A stretch of DNA of 64,000 nucleotides, from positions 45,835,898-45,899,897 of the forward strand of contig CM044869.1 in the NCBI GenBank assembly GCA_024500155.1. The letters run 5' to 3'. Below are positions 1 through 10,232 of this stretch, in pieces. The notes under the pieces are model-generated. The model had not been told where the DNA came from. It saw nothing but the letters and a program-made list of their open reading frames with translations, and made no database searches. The first letter of the stretch is position 1. Each line of letters starts with the position of its first letter. The translations under genes were made by a program, and so were the position numbers. Source of the DNA: Chenopodium formosanum (taxonomy: Eukaryota > Streptophyta > Magnoliopsida > Caryophyllales > Amaranthaceae).

Positions 1-540
1 CCTGTTCATATTCTCTATTCTTTTCCTTTTCTGGAAATGCTTTCGCAAAACAGGGGAAGCATGCTTTCACAATTATCGCTCCAAATTGAATTTTGCAAGC
101 AACCCATCAGAATTTAGAGCAATTAATCAAGTGGGTTTTGATTATTTTTGGAGACAAAGATGTAAAAGATTGTCTTTTTCAGTTAAATGTCAGTCATTTT
201 CTGGGAAAAATGAAGGTGGGGTTTCAAGCTCTAAAGATGGTTCTTATTCTGCAAGGTGATGAAGGACATTTAGGTCATTTGATTGGTCCTGTGAAAGATG
301 CTTCTGATGCCATTGTTAGTTTTAACTTGTATTCTCAATCTGGTTTGTACACTCCATCATCTTCTTGTTTCTGTAATTTATATTGCATGTTGATTTTTAG
401 TAAGCGGAAATATTAATTGAATTTTACAAATTTATATGAAATGAGTATTGTGAAAATGTTTGTCTTTAGATCTTAATGAATTGTAGGGATACTGTATGAT
501 TTGTGTGATGTAATGTAATTGCAAAAAAAAAAAAAAAAAA
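1..540 (+). pseudogene. Candidate processed pseudogene (3' part) ending in poly(A)
   Basis: From base 2 a frame without stops runs to about 258 and is rich in Ser, Arg, Lys and Phe, like an organellar transit peptide. Coding-like sequence then continues in the next frame (about 255-360, containing GHLGHLIGPVKDASDAIVSF) without a visible intron. The shift looks like a 1-bp indel near 258. After a stop comes an AT-rich, 3'UTR-like stretch and an 18-A tract at 523-540. Frame shift, no intron and terminal poly(A) together suggest a reverse-transcribed mRNA copy. I do not recognise the parent gene. The alternative is a genuine gene end with a splice donor at AAG/GTGATG near 257 and a chance A tract. 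The window edge cuts off the 5' end. Confidence 0.35.
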
Positions 541-1164
541 TGTTAGAAATTTTCTATAATTGGCAATTTGTGGCTCCACGTCATAAGTCACAAAGAAAAG
601 ATGTAACTTGAAATCAGTAGGTTCGATAAACGATTTTAGTTGATTAATTATGTTAATTACCTGTTTGTTGATAATATGTAGTGGACTAGTGGTTGGAGTG
701 TTGGACTGTGGAGAAGGAATGCTGCCAAAGTGCCAACTTGATGATTGGGTAATAACTGAAATTGAAATGGTATATATTTCAAGAGAAAGAAATTTGACAA
801 ATACTTAGTGTAGGATCAATTTTTTTGTGGGGAAATCTTGCTCTGAATTTTTCCTTACTAATATTGTTTTTTTTGGGTGAAGAAGGATATTTTTTTAGCT
901 TTTTTTTTTGCTACTGTAAACTCAAATTAATAGCCACTAACGGCTAGTTTTTTTTTTTTTTGAAAAATTGATTATTATAATTTTTGCATTTTATTTTTAT
1001 TAAATTTAATTAGTAATTAATTACCTATAGTTAAGGGTGAGTTAAAGGTGAGTTATTGGCCAGAAAATAGGTTTGAGTACCCAAAGAGTGAAAAAAGTAA
1101 ATTGAGTACCCAAAGTCCAAAGAGTGAAAAAAGTGAGAATTGAGGGCCTGATTGTGATGTTAAC
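541..1164. other. AT-rich intergenic sequence, nothing recognised
   Basis: No credible ORF, RNA gene or paired termini were seen. It holds several T-rich tracts and, near 1060-1140, two copies of a short GAGTACCCAAAG motif that may belong to the outer, weaker end of the foldback element that follows. Confidence 0.4.
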
Positions 1165-1394
1165 TTAAATAAAAAAGACCTTTAGTTTTGGTAAAAAAAA
1201 AAATAAATAAATAACTCAAGTGACAATTTGGTAAAAAAAATTAACCCTAAGCGACAATTTAGTAAATAAAATTATCTCGGGCAACACTTAACCCAAAAAA
1301 TACAAAAATTTCCGACAAATTACTATTAAAATACTTAAATTAGTTCGTTTTTCGTGGTTTTTTTTACCAACCCTTTTTATGGAAATAACAATTT

Positions 1395-1463
<69 letters not shown>

Positions 1464-1811
1464 CTTATTAAGTACTATATCAATTTTCACTTAAGTTTCA
1501 TACCCTTTATTAATGAAATGTTTTTAAAAGGGGTTGGAAATAATTTTGGTACCGGAATTTAGCAAAATAAAAAGGAGATGACATATTAATTTGAAATTTT
1601 AAAAGGGAAAATTAATTTTAAAAACACAAAAATAAAAAAGATCAGGATTTTTAAAGAGTTTGTCGGAAAAAAATTAGATTTTTTGGTCTAAATGTTGTCG
1701 GAGTTTATTATTTTTACCAAATTGTCGCTTATGGTTAGCTTTTTTTTTTTACCAAATTGTCGCTGGGGTAAGTTTTTTTACCAAATTATTGCTAGGGGTC
1801 TTTTTATTTAC
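1165..1811. mobile_element. Foldback (long inverted-repeat) element
   Basis: The arm at about 1165-1330 is an imperfect inverted copy of about 1645-1811. Both carry TAAATAAAAA(A)GACC at the outer end, then GCGACAATTTGGTAAA repeats, then TTTCCGACAAA at the inner end. The centre holds an (AT)n tract and no ORF. Long imperfect arms without coding suggest a non-autonomous foldback or MULE-type element. I could not identify a target-site duplication, so the class stays open. Weak similarity may extend the arms to about 1045 and 1893. Confidence 0.6.
1399..1457. repeat. (AT)n microsatellite
   Basis: About 59 bp of uninterrupted AT dinucleotides lie between the two arms of the foldback element. Confidence 0.97.
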
Positions 1812-2726
1812 TATTCTGATCAATTGGTCGTGAGAATTAATACACTAGGGTCATTAGCCCACCAAATAGGGTTTATTGGTAAATAGCCCATTTTAGATAT
1901 GTGTTAAAATTAAATTGATTCGACTTGAAATGAAAGTAATTTGAATCAAATTAAGGGTTATTTGCTAAAAATGCACGAGATTGGATAAGGACAAGGGTGC
2001 GGGTACAAAAAAGATACAAGAAAAACGTCGATAAATAAATAAATCTAATAAGTTCAGTGAATGTGATTTTTTTTTTTAGTATATAATTGCCAAATTAATG
2101 TTGTAATTCGTGAATTAGTGAACCAAACCATACATGTTGTAAATTAATGTTGAAAATGTTGAAAAAGGGGATTAAAGAAAATGAAAGGTTATGAGGTGAC
2201 ATGTGGCATTGGTGAAAAATAAAGTTTACATGTGGCATGATAAGCATGATGGTTTGTATTTTTAAATACTAATAAAAAGTATAGAGTATAGATATTGATA
2301 TCGTATAGGGAGTACTTTACATTAAATTTAATATATGCAAACATCCAAATACTTTTACAAATTGTAAAATTTTGTTACTTTCACCATTTTTTTTAATTTA
2401 ACATGTCTTCTTGACAAACAATCTATTTATAGTTAATTACTTAAACTTTGACAACCTGTTGAGGTAAATATTGCTCTTTACCAACAAGTTCAATACTCTA
2501 TCTTGATCTAGAATATTAGGAGGCTGCCCCTCGAATTACCGGTTTCAAAGATTGATAACATTGCTAACATAAAACAAACAAATAAGGAAGCTTTCCCAAA
2601 AGAAGTAAAACAAGTTAGATTGCTCAAAGAAACGTGTAGATAAACATATGACAAAAGATACAGATGCATTCCATTAAATGAAAGGATAGAGTCAGGTCAA
2701 AATCTGATTTTTGGGTGGAACAAATG
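1812..2726. other. AT-rich intergenic sequence, nothing recognised
   Basis: No reading frame with protein-like composition and no paired termini were found. Short ORFs on either strand look like chance. Confidence 0.4.
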
Positions 2727-2741
2727 CCCCCCCCCCCCCCC
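2727..2741. repeat. poly(C) tract
   Basis: Fifteen consecutive C residues in an otherwise AT-rich region. Long homopolymers of C are rare in plant DNA and prone to length error. Confidence 0.95.
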
Positions 2742-3003
2742 AATTTGGGTGGTTGATGGCGTTTGAAACCAACCAAATTATGACTCTTTAAACATAAATA
2801 TAAAGCACTGTGTATGTCTAACTCTGCAAATACCAAACACAAAATAAAAACATTACTTAATATTTATAAAGGTATAACAATTATAAATTAGAGCATTTCA
2901 AAGCTTATAAGTTTTGAATTGTGTATGCTATTTAAAACAGGACTTAAGGCTAAATATATACAATGATATGATATACTTATTGAGATGCCTTCTAATATCC
3001 TAG

Positions 3004-3666
3004 ATCATCCTAGAGCGTCGCCACAAGATTTTGCAATTTAGGTTTGTCGAGATAGTCCTCAAATTCATCATCACTAGGCTCTGTAAGGAGCCAGTCGATC
3101 CTATGGTGCTCAAAGATTGATTATACCATAATTGAACGAAACACTTATACACCAAGGTGTGCATTCCCCCTCTGTACCCCTGGTAACTTCCACTTCATAG
3201 TACGTCTTGGGGTATAGTAAGGGATAGTCCTTACTTCCAATTTTCTATCGAAAGTAAGAGGAAAGATCGCTCTAATCTCCCTGGCCCATCCCTTGCAAAC
3301 CAAGGCGACATTCGCCCTGTCTTCTTTCTCCTCTAGGCGAGGAAGTATAAAATTCCTCAAAAGATTAGCATTCGCACCCACAAGAAAAGCGCTAGGCCCA
3401 ACAGGTCCACCTTTATATCCTCCAAAATGGCAGGTTTATCCCCCCATCGCTTCTTAATCCTCCTATTGAGGCAATTTCTATTTCGTTCTATTCCTGTAAT
3501 TTTTCTTCCATTTGGAGCGCCTATCCATAGCTAAAGGGTGATCGGGCACTCATTTGGGTATTCAATAGATCCATGAAGTGTATTGTCAACATATAAAACA
3601 TGCCAACTTCGTAAACTTCCCCATTAGGCCCAATGTGCAGCATTTGGGATGCAAAAGATCTTCCAT
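3004..3666 (-). pseudogene. Decayed minus-strand coding sequence, family not recognised
   Basis: On the minus strand an ATG at 3666 follows a CT-rich leader. Coding-like stretches then occur in shifting frames. One (about 3650-3520) includes GEVYEVGMFYMLTIHFMDLL. One (3381-3145 and upstream) includes LEEKEDRANVALVCKGW. A last acidic segment (about 3115-3010) includes DWLLTEPSDDEFEDYLDKPK. Frames change at least twice and stops interrupt them, so no intact product is possible. The composition is protein-like throughout, unlike neighbouring chance ORFs. I cannot name the family; a TE-borne or duplicated host gene are both possible. Confidence 0.4.
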
Positions 3667-3800
3667 GGTAAATTCAAAATTCGATTTTTTAAGAGAGTAG
3701 TTGAAAAACTCTGACAAAGTGAATTTTTAGAGAGTGAAAGCAAGAGAGAAACAAAACTGACTTAGTGAAGAAGGTAAATTTTGAGTGAAGTCACTAATCA

Positions 3801-3808
3801 TATTTATA
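3801..3808 (-). promoter_or_regulatory. TATA box of the decayed minus-strand gene
   Basis: The minus strand reads TATAAATA here, 135 bp before the ATG at 3666. A CT-rich leader follows, as in plant 5' UTRs. Confidence 0.4.
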
Positions 3809-3829
3809 ATCACTCTTGCGTCACTCCCT

Positions 3830-4497
3830 TGACGGTTAAAATCCTTCATTACTTCAAGTCATCGTGATGAAACCACGCAACTCTCCAACTTCTTGAAAGT
3901 AATTTATCCAAAAATCACATTAAGGGGAGTGAATTTGGAACTAAACCGTCACAGATTTTGCATAGTAAACGCCACTTACAAGTTAATAATTTTAATGATC
4001 ATTTAATTTTTATTGGGAAATTAAAAGTGTCTTTTCATTTAAATGTCAATAAATACAGTTTTTTGTCACTTGGTAAGTCGTGAAAGTAATTATAATTACA
4101 ATCCATATATTTCAATTTTAGAAAATTAAAATTGTAGTTGTGTGGGTATAATCACAATAATTCAATTGTATCGCTTGATCAAAAGAACAAAATTAATAAT
4201 ATATATTGATCACATAAATTGAACAAGCCCAAGATCAGACATAAATAAAAGTTAAAATCTTTAAAGAGTTAGTGATAAAAAACATGCTTAAGTACTTAGT
4301 TTCAAAAGAACTAATAACATGTGACAAATCATGTTTGAGTACTTAACTCCTTAGCCAAAAGTTAGTTCAATTGGACAAAAAGAAATCGAACCAAGCAAAC
4401 CCTAGCCTTTGATCAATCTGAAGTGTGACTGGGGCTTCTAAGACACTTGTGTGCTGGTTCATTTATATCAAAGGACAAATCGGAGTTGTCTCCTTGC
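3830..4497. other. Intergenic sequence, nothing recognised
   Basis: AT-rich with no protein-like frame or paired termini. It separates two decayed coding fragments on the same (minus) strand and could be the remains of an intron or spacer. Confidence 0.35.
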
Positions 4498-4770
4498 TCA
4501 ATTATCATCATCCTTCTCAAGCTTCTTAATGGAGACTTCTTAGCCCTTCTTTGTCGTCTCTTCCTTGAAGGTTCACGCACGCACCTTTAGCTTTTCTGCG
4601 CTTGTGTGACTTTTCCTCCTCCTCACTGGCTCATTTCCTAACGCCATATCAAGGTTAAACCCTAAATGTGCATTGCCAAACACAACTTGACAATGAAACT
4701 CAGCATCTTCTGCCTTCTTGGTATCCTTCTCCATAGCATCCCACTTTTCCGAATTTAGTACCTTTAGCTT
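4498..4770 (-). pseudogene. Decayed minus-strand coding fragment, Lys/Glu-rich
   Basis: One minus-strand frame runs from about 4770 to 4498 with two internal stops (near 4576 and 4540). It begins KLKVLNSEKWDAMEKDTKKA, continues with a hydrophobic stretch, and has a basic RRRKSHTSAEK patch resembling a nuclear signal. Charge and codon pattern look coding, but no start, stop or family is recognisable. It may be part of the same dead locus as 3004-3666, which has the same strand. Confidence 0.35.
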
Positions 4771-4942
4771 GTTATATGATTATTTCTCAAGTGTATTTTT
4801 CGGCCTGCCGTATATCAAAATTTCGGGTCGTCCTTGAACCAACCCCGACGTATTAACTCACTCTTGTAAAAATTTTCTACGTTATTCAATCATAAAGAAG
4901 ATAAAGTTATTAAATTACTTATCTTGGAGAAACAATCTACGA

Positions 4943-5131
4943 GTTCGATTGACAAATATAAGGTACCCAACTTAATTAAATGAGTCAATTATTGTGCAGA
5001 TAATATACGTGCAATATATGTACAACTATACAAGATATGTACAATATGCGTACAAAAATAGCATGATAAACATATTTAAGTTTAATTAGAATCTAATATT
5101 AATTAATTTGAACTTACTTGAAAAGATTGGA
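4943..5131 (+). repeat. Left copy of a diverged 0.19-kb direct repeat
   Basis: This segment and 6807-6975 share AAGGTACCCAA(A)CTTAATTAA, a run of TATATGTACAATATG-like sequence, AACATATTTAAGTT and CACTTGAAAA/ACTTGAAAA in the same order. Divergence is moderate. The MULE-type MITE at 5407-6316 lies between the copies. Confidence 0.7.
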
Positions 5132-5406
5132 AGCTTCATCACTGACTAAAAGTGACTTGAGATATCAGTTAGAATATCACTTGAAACAAATTAAGAGAAT
5201 GTTATTTTCAATGCCCTTTCCTTATCTTCATCTTGTAGGGGGGAAATATCCTTGCTATCATCTTTTTTTACCTCAAATAATAATCACAAAATAGAATCCA
5301 ATAATGATTACAAAGAGTCCTATCAAGGTGCAAAACACTTGAACGTAATATTATGAGAAATTTGCTATTTTTTATTTAATCTAAATAATGCGCACTATAA
5401 ATATAA

Positions 5407-6316
5407 GGAAAATTTGAATTTTAACACCACAAAAAAACACAAAAAAAGGTTTTTAGCACTACAAAAAAAAAATTATTTTAACACCACTAAAAGTTCACAA
5501 AATTAGCTTTTACCACCACTTAACAGGTTTCTAGACAGAATCCGTTAGTGAGGTCTATTATGCCACGTGTTGGCATATAATTGGTTAAAAAAAAGAAAAA
5601 AAAAAACAAAACCCAACAGCTAACCCCAGCCACCACAGCCCCACCGCCGACCGCCTCTGCCCCCACCTCCAACACCCCCTATCCCAGCCCCTGTGACCGG
5701 AAATTCCTCCCCCTCCCTCTCCCCCACCCTAAACCCGGTAACCTCTCCCAAACGGCCACCAAAAAAGGCCATCCGTTTTACGAACGCCCTACAAACGGCC
5801 ACCAAAAACGCCACTAACGATCAGAATTGACCGACTTTGGGCCGAAACCGACCACCTAAGCCTTAAATCGGCCGATTTTGACCATTAGTGGTCGTTTTTG
5901 GTGGCGAATTTTAGGGAGTTCATCACCTCTGACCGATTTTGAGGGAGTTCGTGGGAGAAAAGAGGATTTTTCGGTGGCTGGGCTGGGACGAGAGGTGTTA
6001 GGGTGGGGCTAAGGTTACGGCGTGCTACCGGCGGCGGGGTTGTGGTGGTGGCGCGTTGCCGGAGGTGGGGCTGGGGTGGTTGGTTTAGTTTTAGGGTTTT
6101 TGGTTTTTTTTTGTAAATTTTTAATTTTTAATTTTTAATTTTTCTTTTTTTTTAAACTAATAATAGCGACACAGGTATAATGGACCCCACTTAACGGATA
6201 TTTTGACGAAAGTGGTGGTAATATCCAATTTTTCGAACTTTTTGTGGTATTAAAATAAAAGGGTTTTTTTTTTTATTTTTTTTTTATTTTTTTAGGTGTT
6301 AAAATTCAAAATTACC
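5407..6316. mobile_element. MULE-type MITE with 9-bp target duplication
   Basis: The left end (GGAAAATTTGAATTTTAACA) is matched in inverted orientation by the right end (GGTAATTTTGAATTTTAACA). The imperfect inverted arms extend to roughly 5600 and 6110. TAAATATAA directly flanks both ends (5398-5406 and 6317-6325). A 9-bp duplication with long terminal inverted repeats is characteristic of Mutator-like elements. The 910-bp body has no transposase. Its centre is GC-rich (proline-rich if translated) and looks like filler or captured sequence rather than a gene. Confidence 0.85.
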
Positions 6317-6325
6317 TAAATATAA

Positions 6326-6806
6326 TCTATATACCATCCCAATTGGTTGGGCTCGTTCAAAATAAATGGGCTAAATATAGCAACCATGACGAGGGTAACT
6401 GGGTTAAACGTTGCGGTAAAAAAAGAGTTGTTTTCCGCAATGCACCATGTAGTCGAAATCATCATCAAACCGGAAGAGGTAAATGCCTAAAAAATAAAAA
6501 ACTGAAATTAGATTATTAATCATCAAATAAATATAATTTTTTTTTTTTGAAGAAATTAAATAAGCATATTTTGTAACTTATAGATTAAAAAAATCTAATT
6601 TATAATCACGAGGTAGAACATCATAGGGCTCTTAATGGTGAAATCCATATGCCAATATTTCAACTTTTGATCCATAATTGCGAATATATAACACATTGGA
6701 ACGCTTTCATTTCCAATGCTAATTCTGAATCTGGGTAGCGTTCCAATAACTTGCTCTACAATACTCATCGAATCATACATATTGAATTAGGTGAGTTAAT
6801 TAATGT
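6326..6806. other. Intergenic sequence, nothing recognised
   Basis: Short AT-rich stretch. A 61-codon minus-strand frame at 6595-6780 has no recognisable features. Confidence 0.35.
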
Positions 6807-6975
6807 TCGATCGACACATACAAGGTACCCAAACTTAATTAATTGAGTTAATTAATGTGCGGATTCTATATATGTAATATATGTACAATATGTATACAAA
6901 AATAGTATAACAAACATATTTAAGTTGAATTAGGATTTAGTATTAATTTATTTAAACCCACTTGAAAATATTGTT
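6807..6975 (+). repeat. Right copy of the diverged 0.19-kb direct repeat
   Basis: Partner of 4943-5131 in the same orientation, 1.86 kb away. See that entry for the shared blocks. Confidence 0.7.
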
Positions 6976-7224
6976 GTTCACCACTGCTATTGCGTACTGT
7001 TGTACTTGAAGAAAGTTCCAAACCCATACAAATAGATTATAGCTAACCACTCCACTATAAAATTATATATAAAACAAAAACGTCAAGTTAAAGAAAACTT
7101 GTATTAATTTTGATAATTAATTAAGGAGGTTTTTGTAGACATAAAAGATTTATTTACGGAATTTACCCCACAAAAATCACAAAGAAAGCAAACCTGACAA
7201 CATGCCAAGTGAGTGTAGGACTAG

Positions 7225-7356
7225 GGGCCTATTTTGTTCAGATTATTTTCAGTTCAGTTCAGCTCTTAATTTCCTTCTCTCATAAAATATTCAGTTCAGT
7301 TCAGTTCAGCTCCAATAAGTTCAGTTTAGCTCACTTCAGTCAATCAGAACAAGCCC
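7225..7356. mobile_element. Tourist-like MITE, CAGTTCAGTTCAG-rich
   Basis: The ends GGGCCTATTTTGTTC and GAACAAGCCC are inverted relatives, flanked by TAG on both sides (7222-7224, 7357-7359). The interior consists of CAGTTCAGTT/AGCTC motifs plus TTCCTTCT(C/A)TCATAAAATATTC. That interior is shared with the element at 42335-42516, so both belong to one family. A 3-bp target duplication and this terminal sequence suggest PIF/Harbinger (Tourist). Confidence 0.65.
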
Positions 7357-8174
7357 TAGGTGTCTGCTCCTCATTAGGTGTACTCTTTTTCAAGTACCTA
7401 ACATCTTTTTTAAATTTATGTTAAAAATTATTGTATGTAAACTTTGTTAATCGACTACCACTTGAAATTTAACATGCATGTTATAAGGAACCATAGATAT
7501 GTAATGACAGTTGATTAATTTACCTTTCATCTAAGAATATTGTAGGGGGATAAAGGAGAGTAGCAAAAACAAATAGTACGCAATAACTGCATGAAGACTT
7601 CCAAATTCAATTGGCCATTACCATAATTATCGTAAAAATGATGTTCTTCAAACTCCACATTATTTTCAATTTAAACGCTACTTCATTTGATCAATTGACT
7701 TTTTATACATGGAGCAGTTGACTTTTTTTATATGGAGCAATTGAGATTTGAGACAAGTGACCAATGGAAGAGTGTGATGTCTAACACTTTAGCATAAATC
7801 ATTTTTTTTAAAAAAAAATCATCTATTACTTAGTAGAGAAAAACAAAAAGGACTCTTTTCAATGTTGTATGTATGAAAAAATATTCCTCCAAATTAAAAC
7901 TACCTCTTAAAAAATATTCATTGTTGCATAAGGAAAAAAATTGTATCTTATTTATGAAATTTATTTTACATAAAAATATAACTCCTTTCCGAAAATATTA
8001 AATTGTCCATCAAAGTTTCCTTAATCTAAAAGTACCTTCTTAATTAATAATTTTCATCGATGGCCACCCTGTCCCTTATTTCCCCCAACCAGAAAAAACC
8101 CCCCTTCTCCCACCTCGAATCGACCGCCTTCCCTGATCCCTCACATAAAAACGCCACCTTTAGCCCTAAATAAC
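7357..8174. other. AT-rich intergenic sequence, nothing recognised
   Basis: No protein-like frame, RNA gene or paired termini found. Confidence 0.4.
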
Positions 8175-8923
8175 TGTAATATCCCGGAAATTTCCTCCTT
8201 TTTAAATTTCCTTTTTACTCCATATAAAGCAAATTTTTAAGAAATAACCAAAATATTACCGCCACCGTGATAACGGCTAAGGCTTTTCAAAAACACACAA
8301 CGAAAGTCTAAAATCAAAATAATACTTTTGCAAATAAAATAACTTGAATTCACAACTTCAAAACCAAAATAACTTTAAACATTCACTATTGGAACCAATT
8401 TAAATATGACCCCTCAAAAACCAAGTTCAATAAAATATAAGAATGTTAGTCCATAAAATAATAATCAATCAACTGAAAATGTAAGTCTAAGAAAGCATAT
8501 ATAACAAGTAACTCTCAACACTCATTCTATCATGCTCTTCATGCTTCGAGTACCTTTCACTTTCTCTTTATTTCAACCATTCTACTCGCCATACTAAATG
8601 GGTCATAGTAGAGCCAATCCAAAGAAAAGCCAAACCCAAATACAAAAGTAGGAATCAACAAAAGCCGAGTACATATGCACCTATATAACTAGTACACTAA
8701 CATAATAATCCTAGCAATAATAATTAAAACATTCTTGCCATAAAATTCACAAGTCAACTTACCTTTGACTCATAACTAGCAATATTAATTATTATTAAAT
8801 AGTTTTGGATTATGCATCTAATGAGTTTCTTTTCTTGCCTATCCCTTAAAAATAAAGGACCCCTCACTTGGGAGTTCACCAAGAAAGTGCCAACTAGTGT
8901 CACCTTGTGATAGAATAAATAGT
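8175..8923 (+). mobile_element. LTR-like remnant beginning TGTAATATCCCGG
   Basis: TGTAATATCCCGGAAATTT resembles the 5' edge of LTRs of chromovirus-type plant Ty3/gypsy elements. The following 0.75 kb is non-coding and shows no similarity to the Tat LTR it abuts. No second LTR, PBS or 3' edge was found, so this could be an LTR fragment or coincidence. Confidence 0.25.
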
Positions 8924-10209
8924 CCTGTCGCGCCGCGATGGGAGTAGTTTTACTTCGATTGGAATTCGATCTTCTCTTATCGTTTCCGGATGTTGTTCTC
9001 TATAAATAGGGTCGTATTTCCTTGTTTTCAATCATCAACAATCATCTTTCTATTCTCTCTCTCTAAAAGCTAGAAACTTATTCATTCTCTCTCTTTCTTA
9101 GCCTTACCTTTTCAAAATACAACATTCGTCCATCACGAGACTTAGACACACCTAGCCAAGCTCGAAGTTGTCTTTGCCCTAGACGTGAAAGGTTGATAAT
9201 TTCTGAGGGTTTGGTCCCAAATCTAATTTCAATTAATATTATTTTTATTGTCTATTTTAATACTTTTATTGAAGTTATTAACGTGTATATTGTTTTGATA
9301 GAAAGAGATACGAGACAACAAAGTAAGTAGTTTTATTGTTATATATCTTTAGAAGGCATGCTTAAATTATTTTAATTCCTAGTATCATGTTAGGATGTCT
9401 TTATGATTTCTAGTATCATGTTAGGATGTCTTTATGATTTCTAGTATTATGTTTAGGGTATTAACTAATATTTCTAATATCATGTATGTTTCTAGTATCA
9501 TGCTTAGGTTGCTTCCTATTTTCTTCTATCGTGTTAGTATTATGTTAGGGATAAAACTTTGATTTTTAATGTTTATTGACACGCTAAGATTTGTTATCAA
9601 TCGTGTTAGTATCATGCCTAAGATCTTGCTAATAATATTATTATGCTTTGATTGAGATTATTATGATGATGATTTTTTGTATCAATATTATGTTGCTTGA
9701 TATTATTGTTATTGCTTGATCACGCCCTCTCTTGCAAGTTTAAAGGGAATTTGTACTTGAAATCACGCTTAATAAGATAATTAATAATTTTGTTTGCGCT
9801 AATATGATTTTAATTCAAGTGATCGCCAATAATAGATTTGTTTTTGCATTAATAATCAACCAACATAGATTAAACAGGTTTAGGATTAATATATTGATTG
9901 TATGTTAGTCAGAAAGCGCACATGAATATGAGAATAATAAAGTAGAGGCATATTTAGGGCAGGTTTAATCTCTTTTAGGTTGGATTTGTACCTTCATTCC
10001 CGAATATCAGTCATGGTTCCGGACCACTATGGAGTTAGCGATCTTATGGATCGTGAAGGGGTGTAACCTTCACCCTGTGAACGGTTTACAAGTTCCTAAA
10101 ACTTGTTGGCAACTCTTTTGCTCTAACTTCCTTCCCTTTGGACGCCACCATGCTTAAGTGTATGATCATAGTGGGGCTCAAGTGTAGGACACTTGAAATA
10201 TTCCTTACA
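8924..10209 (+). mobile_element. Truncated 5' LTR of the Tat-lineage element
   Basis: From 8924 the sequence is colinear with the 3' LTR from about 28108 to 29351, ending ...CCTTACA at 10209 directly before the PBS. The first ~0.67 kb found in the 3' LTR is missing. Identity begins inside the palindromic motif cluster. Compared with the 3' LTR there are scattered substitutions and an extra ~20 bp near 9150. A TATA box at 9001-9008 and a TCTCTCTCT-rich leader mark the promoter and R/U5 region. Confidence 0.85.
8928..9008 (+). promoter_or_regulatory. LTR promoter: quasi-palindrome plus TATA box
   Basis: TCGCGCCGCGA occupies 8928-8938 and TATAAATA 9001-9008, 62 bp apart edge to edge. The 3' LTR has the same arrangement. 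Here only the TATA-proximal copy of the motif survives truncation. Confidence 0.6.
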
Positions 10210-10214
10210 GTTTT

Positions 10215-10232
10215 TGGCGACTCCGCAGGGGA
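10215..10232 (+). other. Primer binding site of the Tat element
   Basis: TGGCGACTCCGCAGGGGA lies five bases after the LTR end. It begins with TGG, the complement of a tRNA CCA end. This sequence type is what I associate with Tat/Ogre elements, where a tRNA-Arg primer is usual; the tRNA identity is inferred. Confidence 0.65.

Noticed and set aside
5581..5817. Proline-rich 78-codon ORF
   Set aside because: It lies inside the MULE-type MITE, starts in a lysine homopolymer and is low-complexity throughout.
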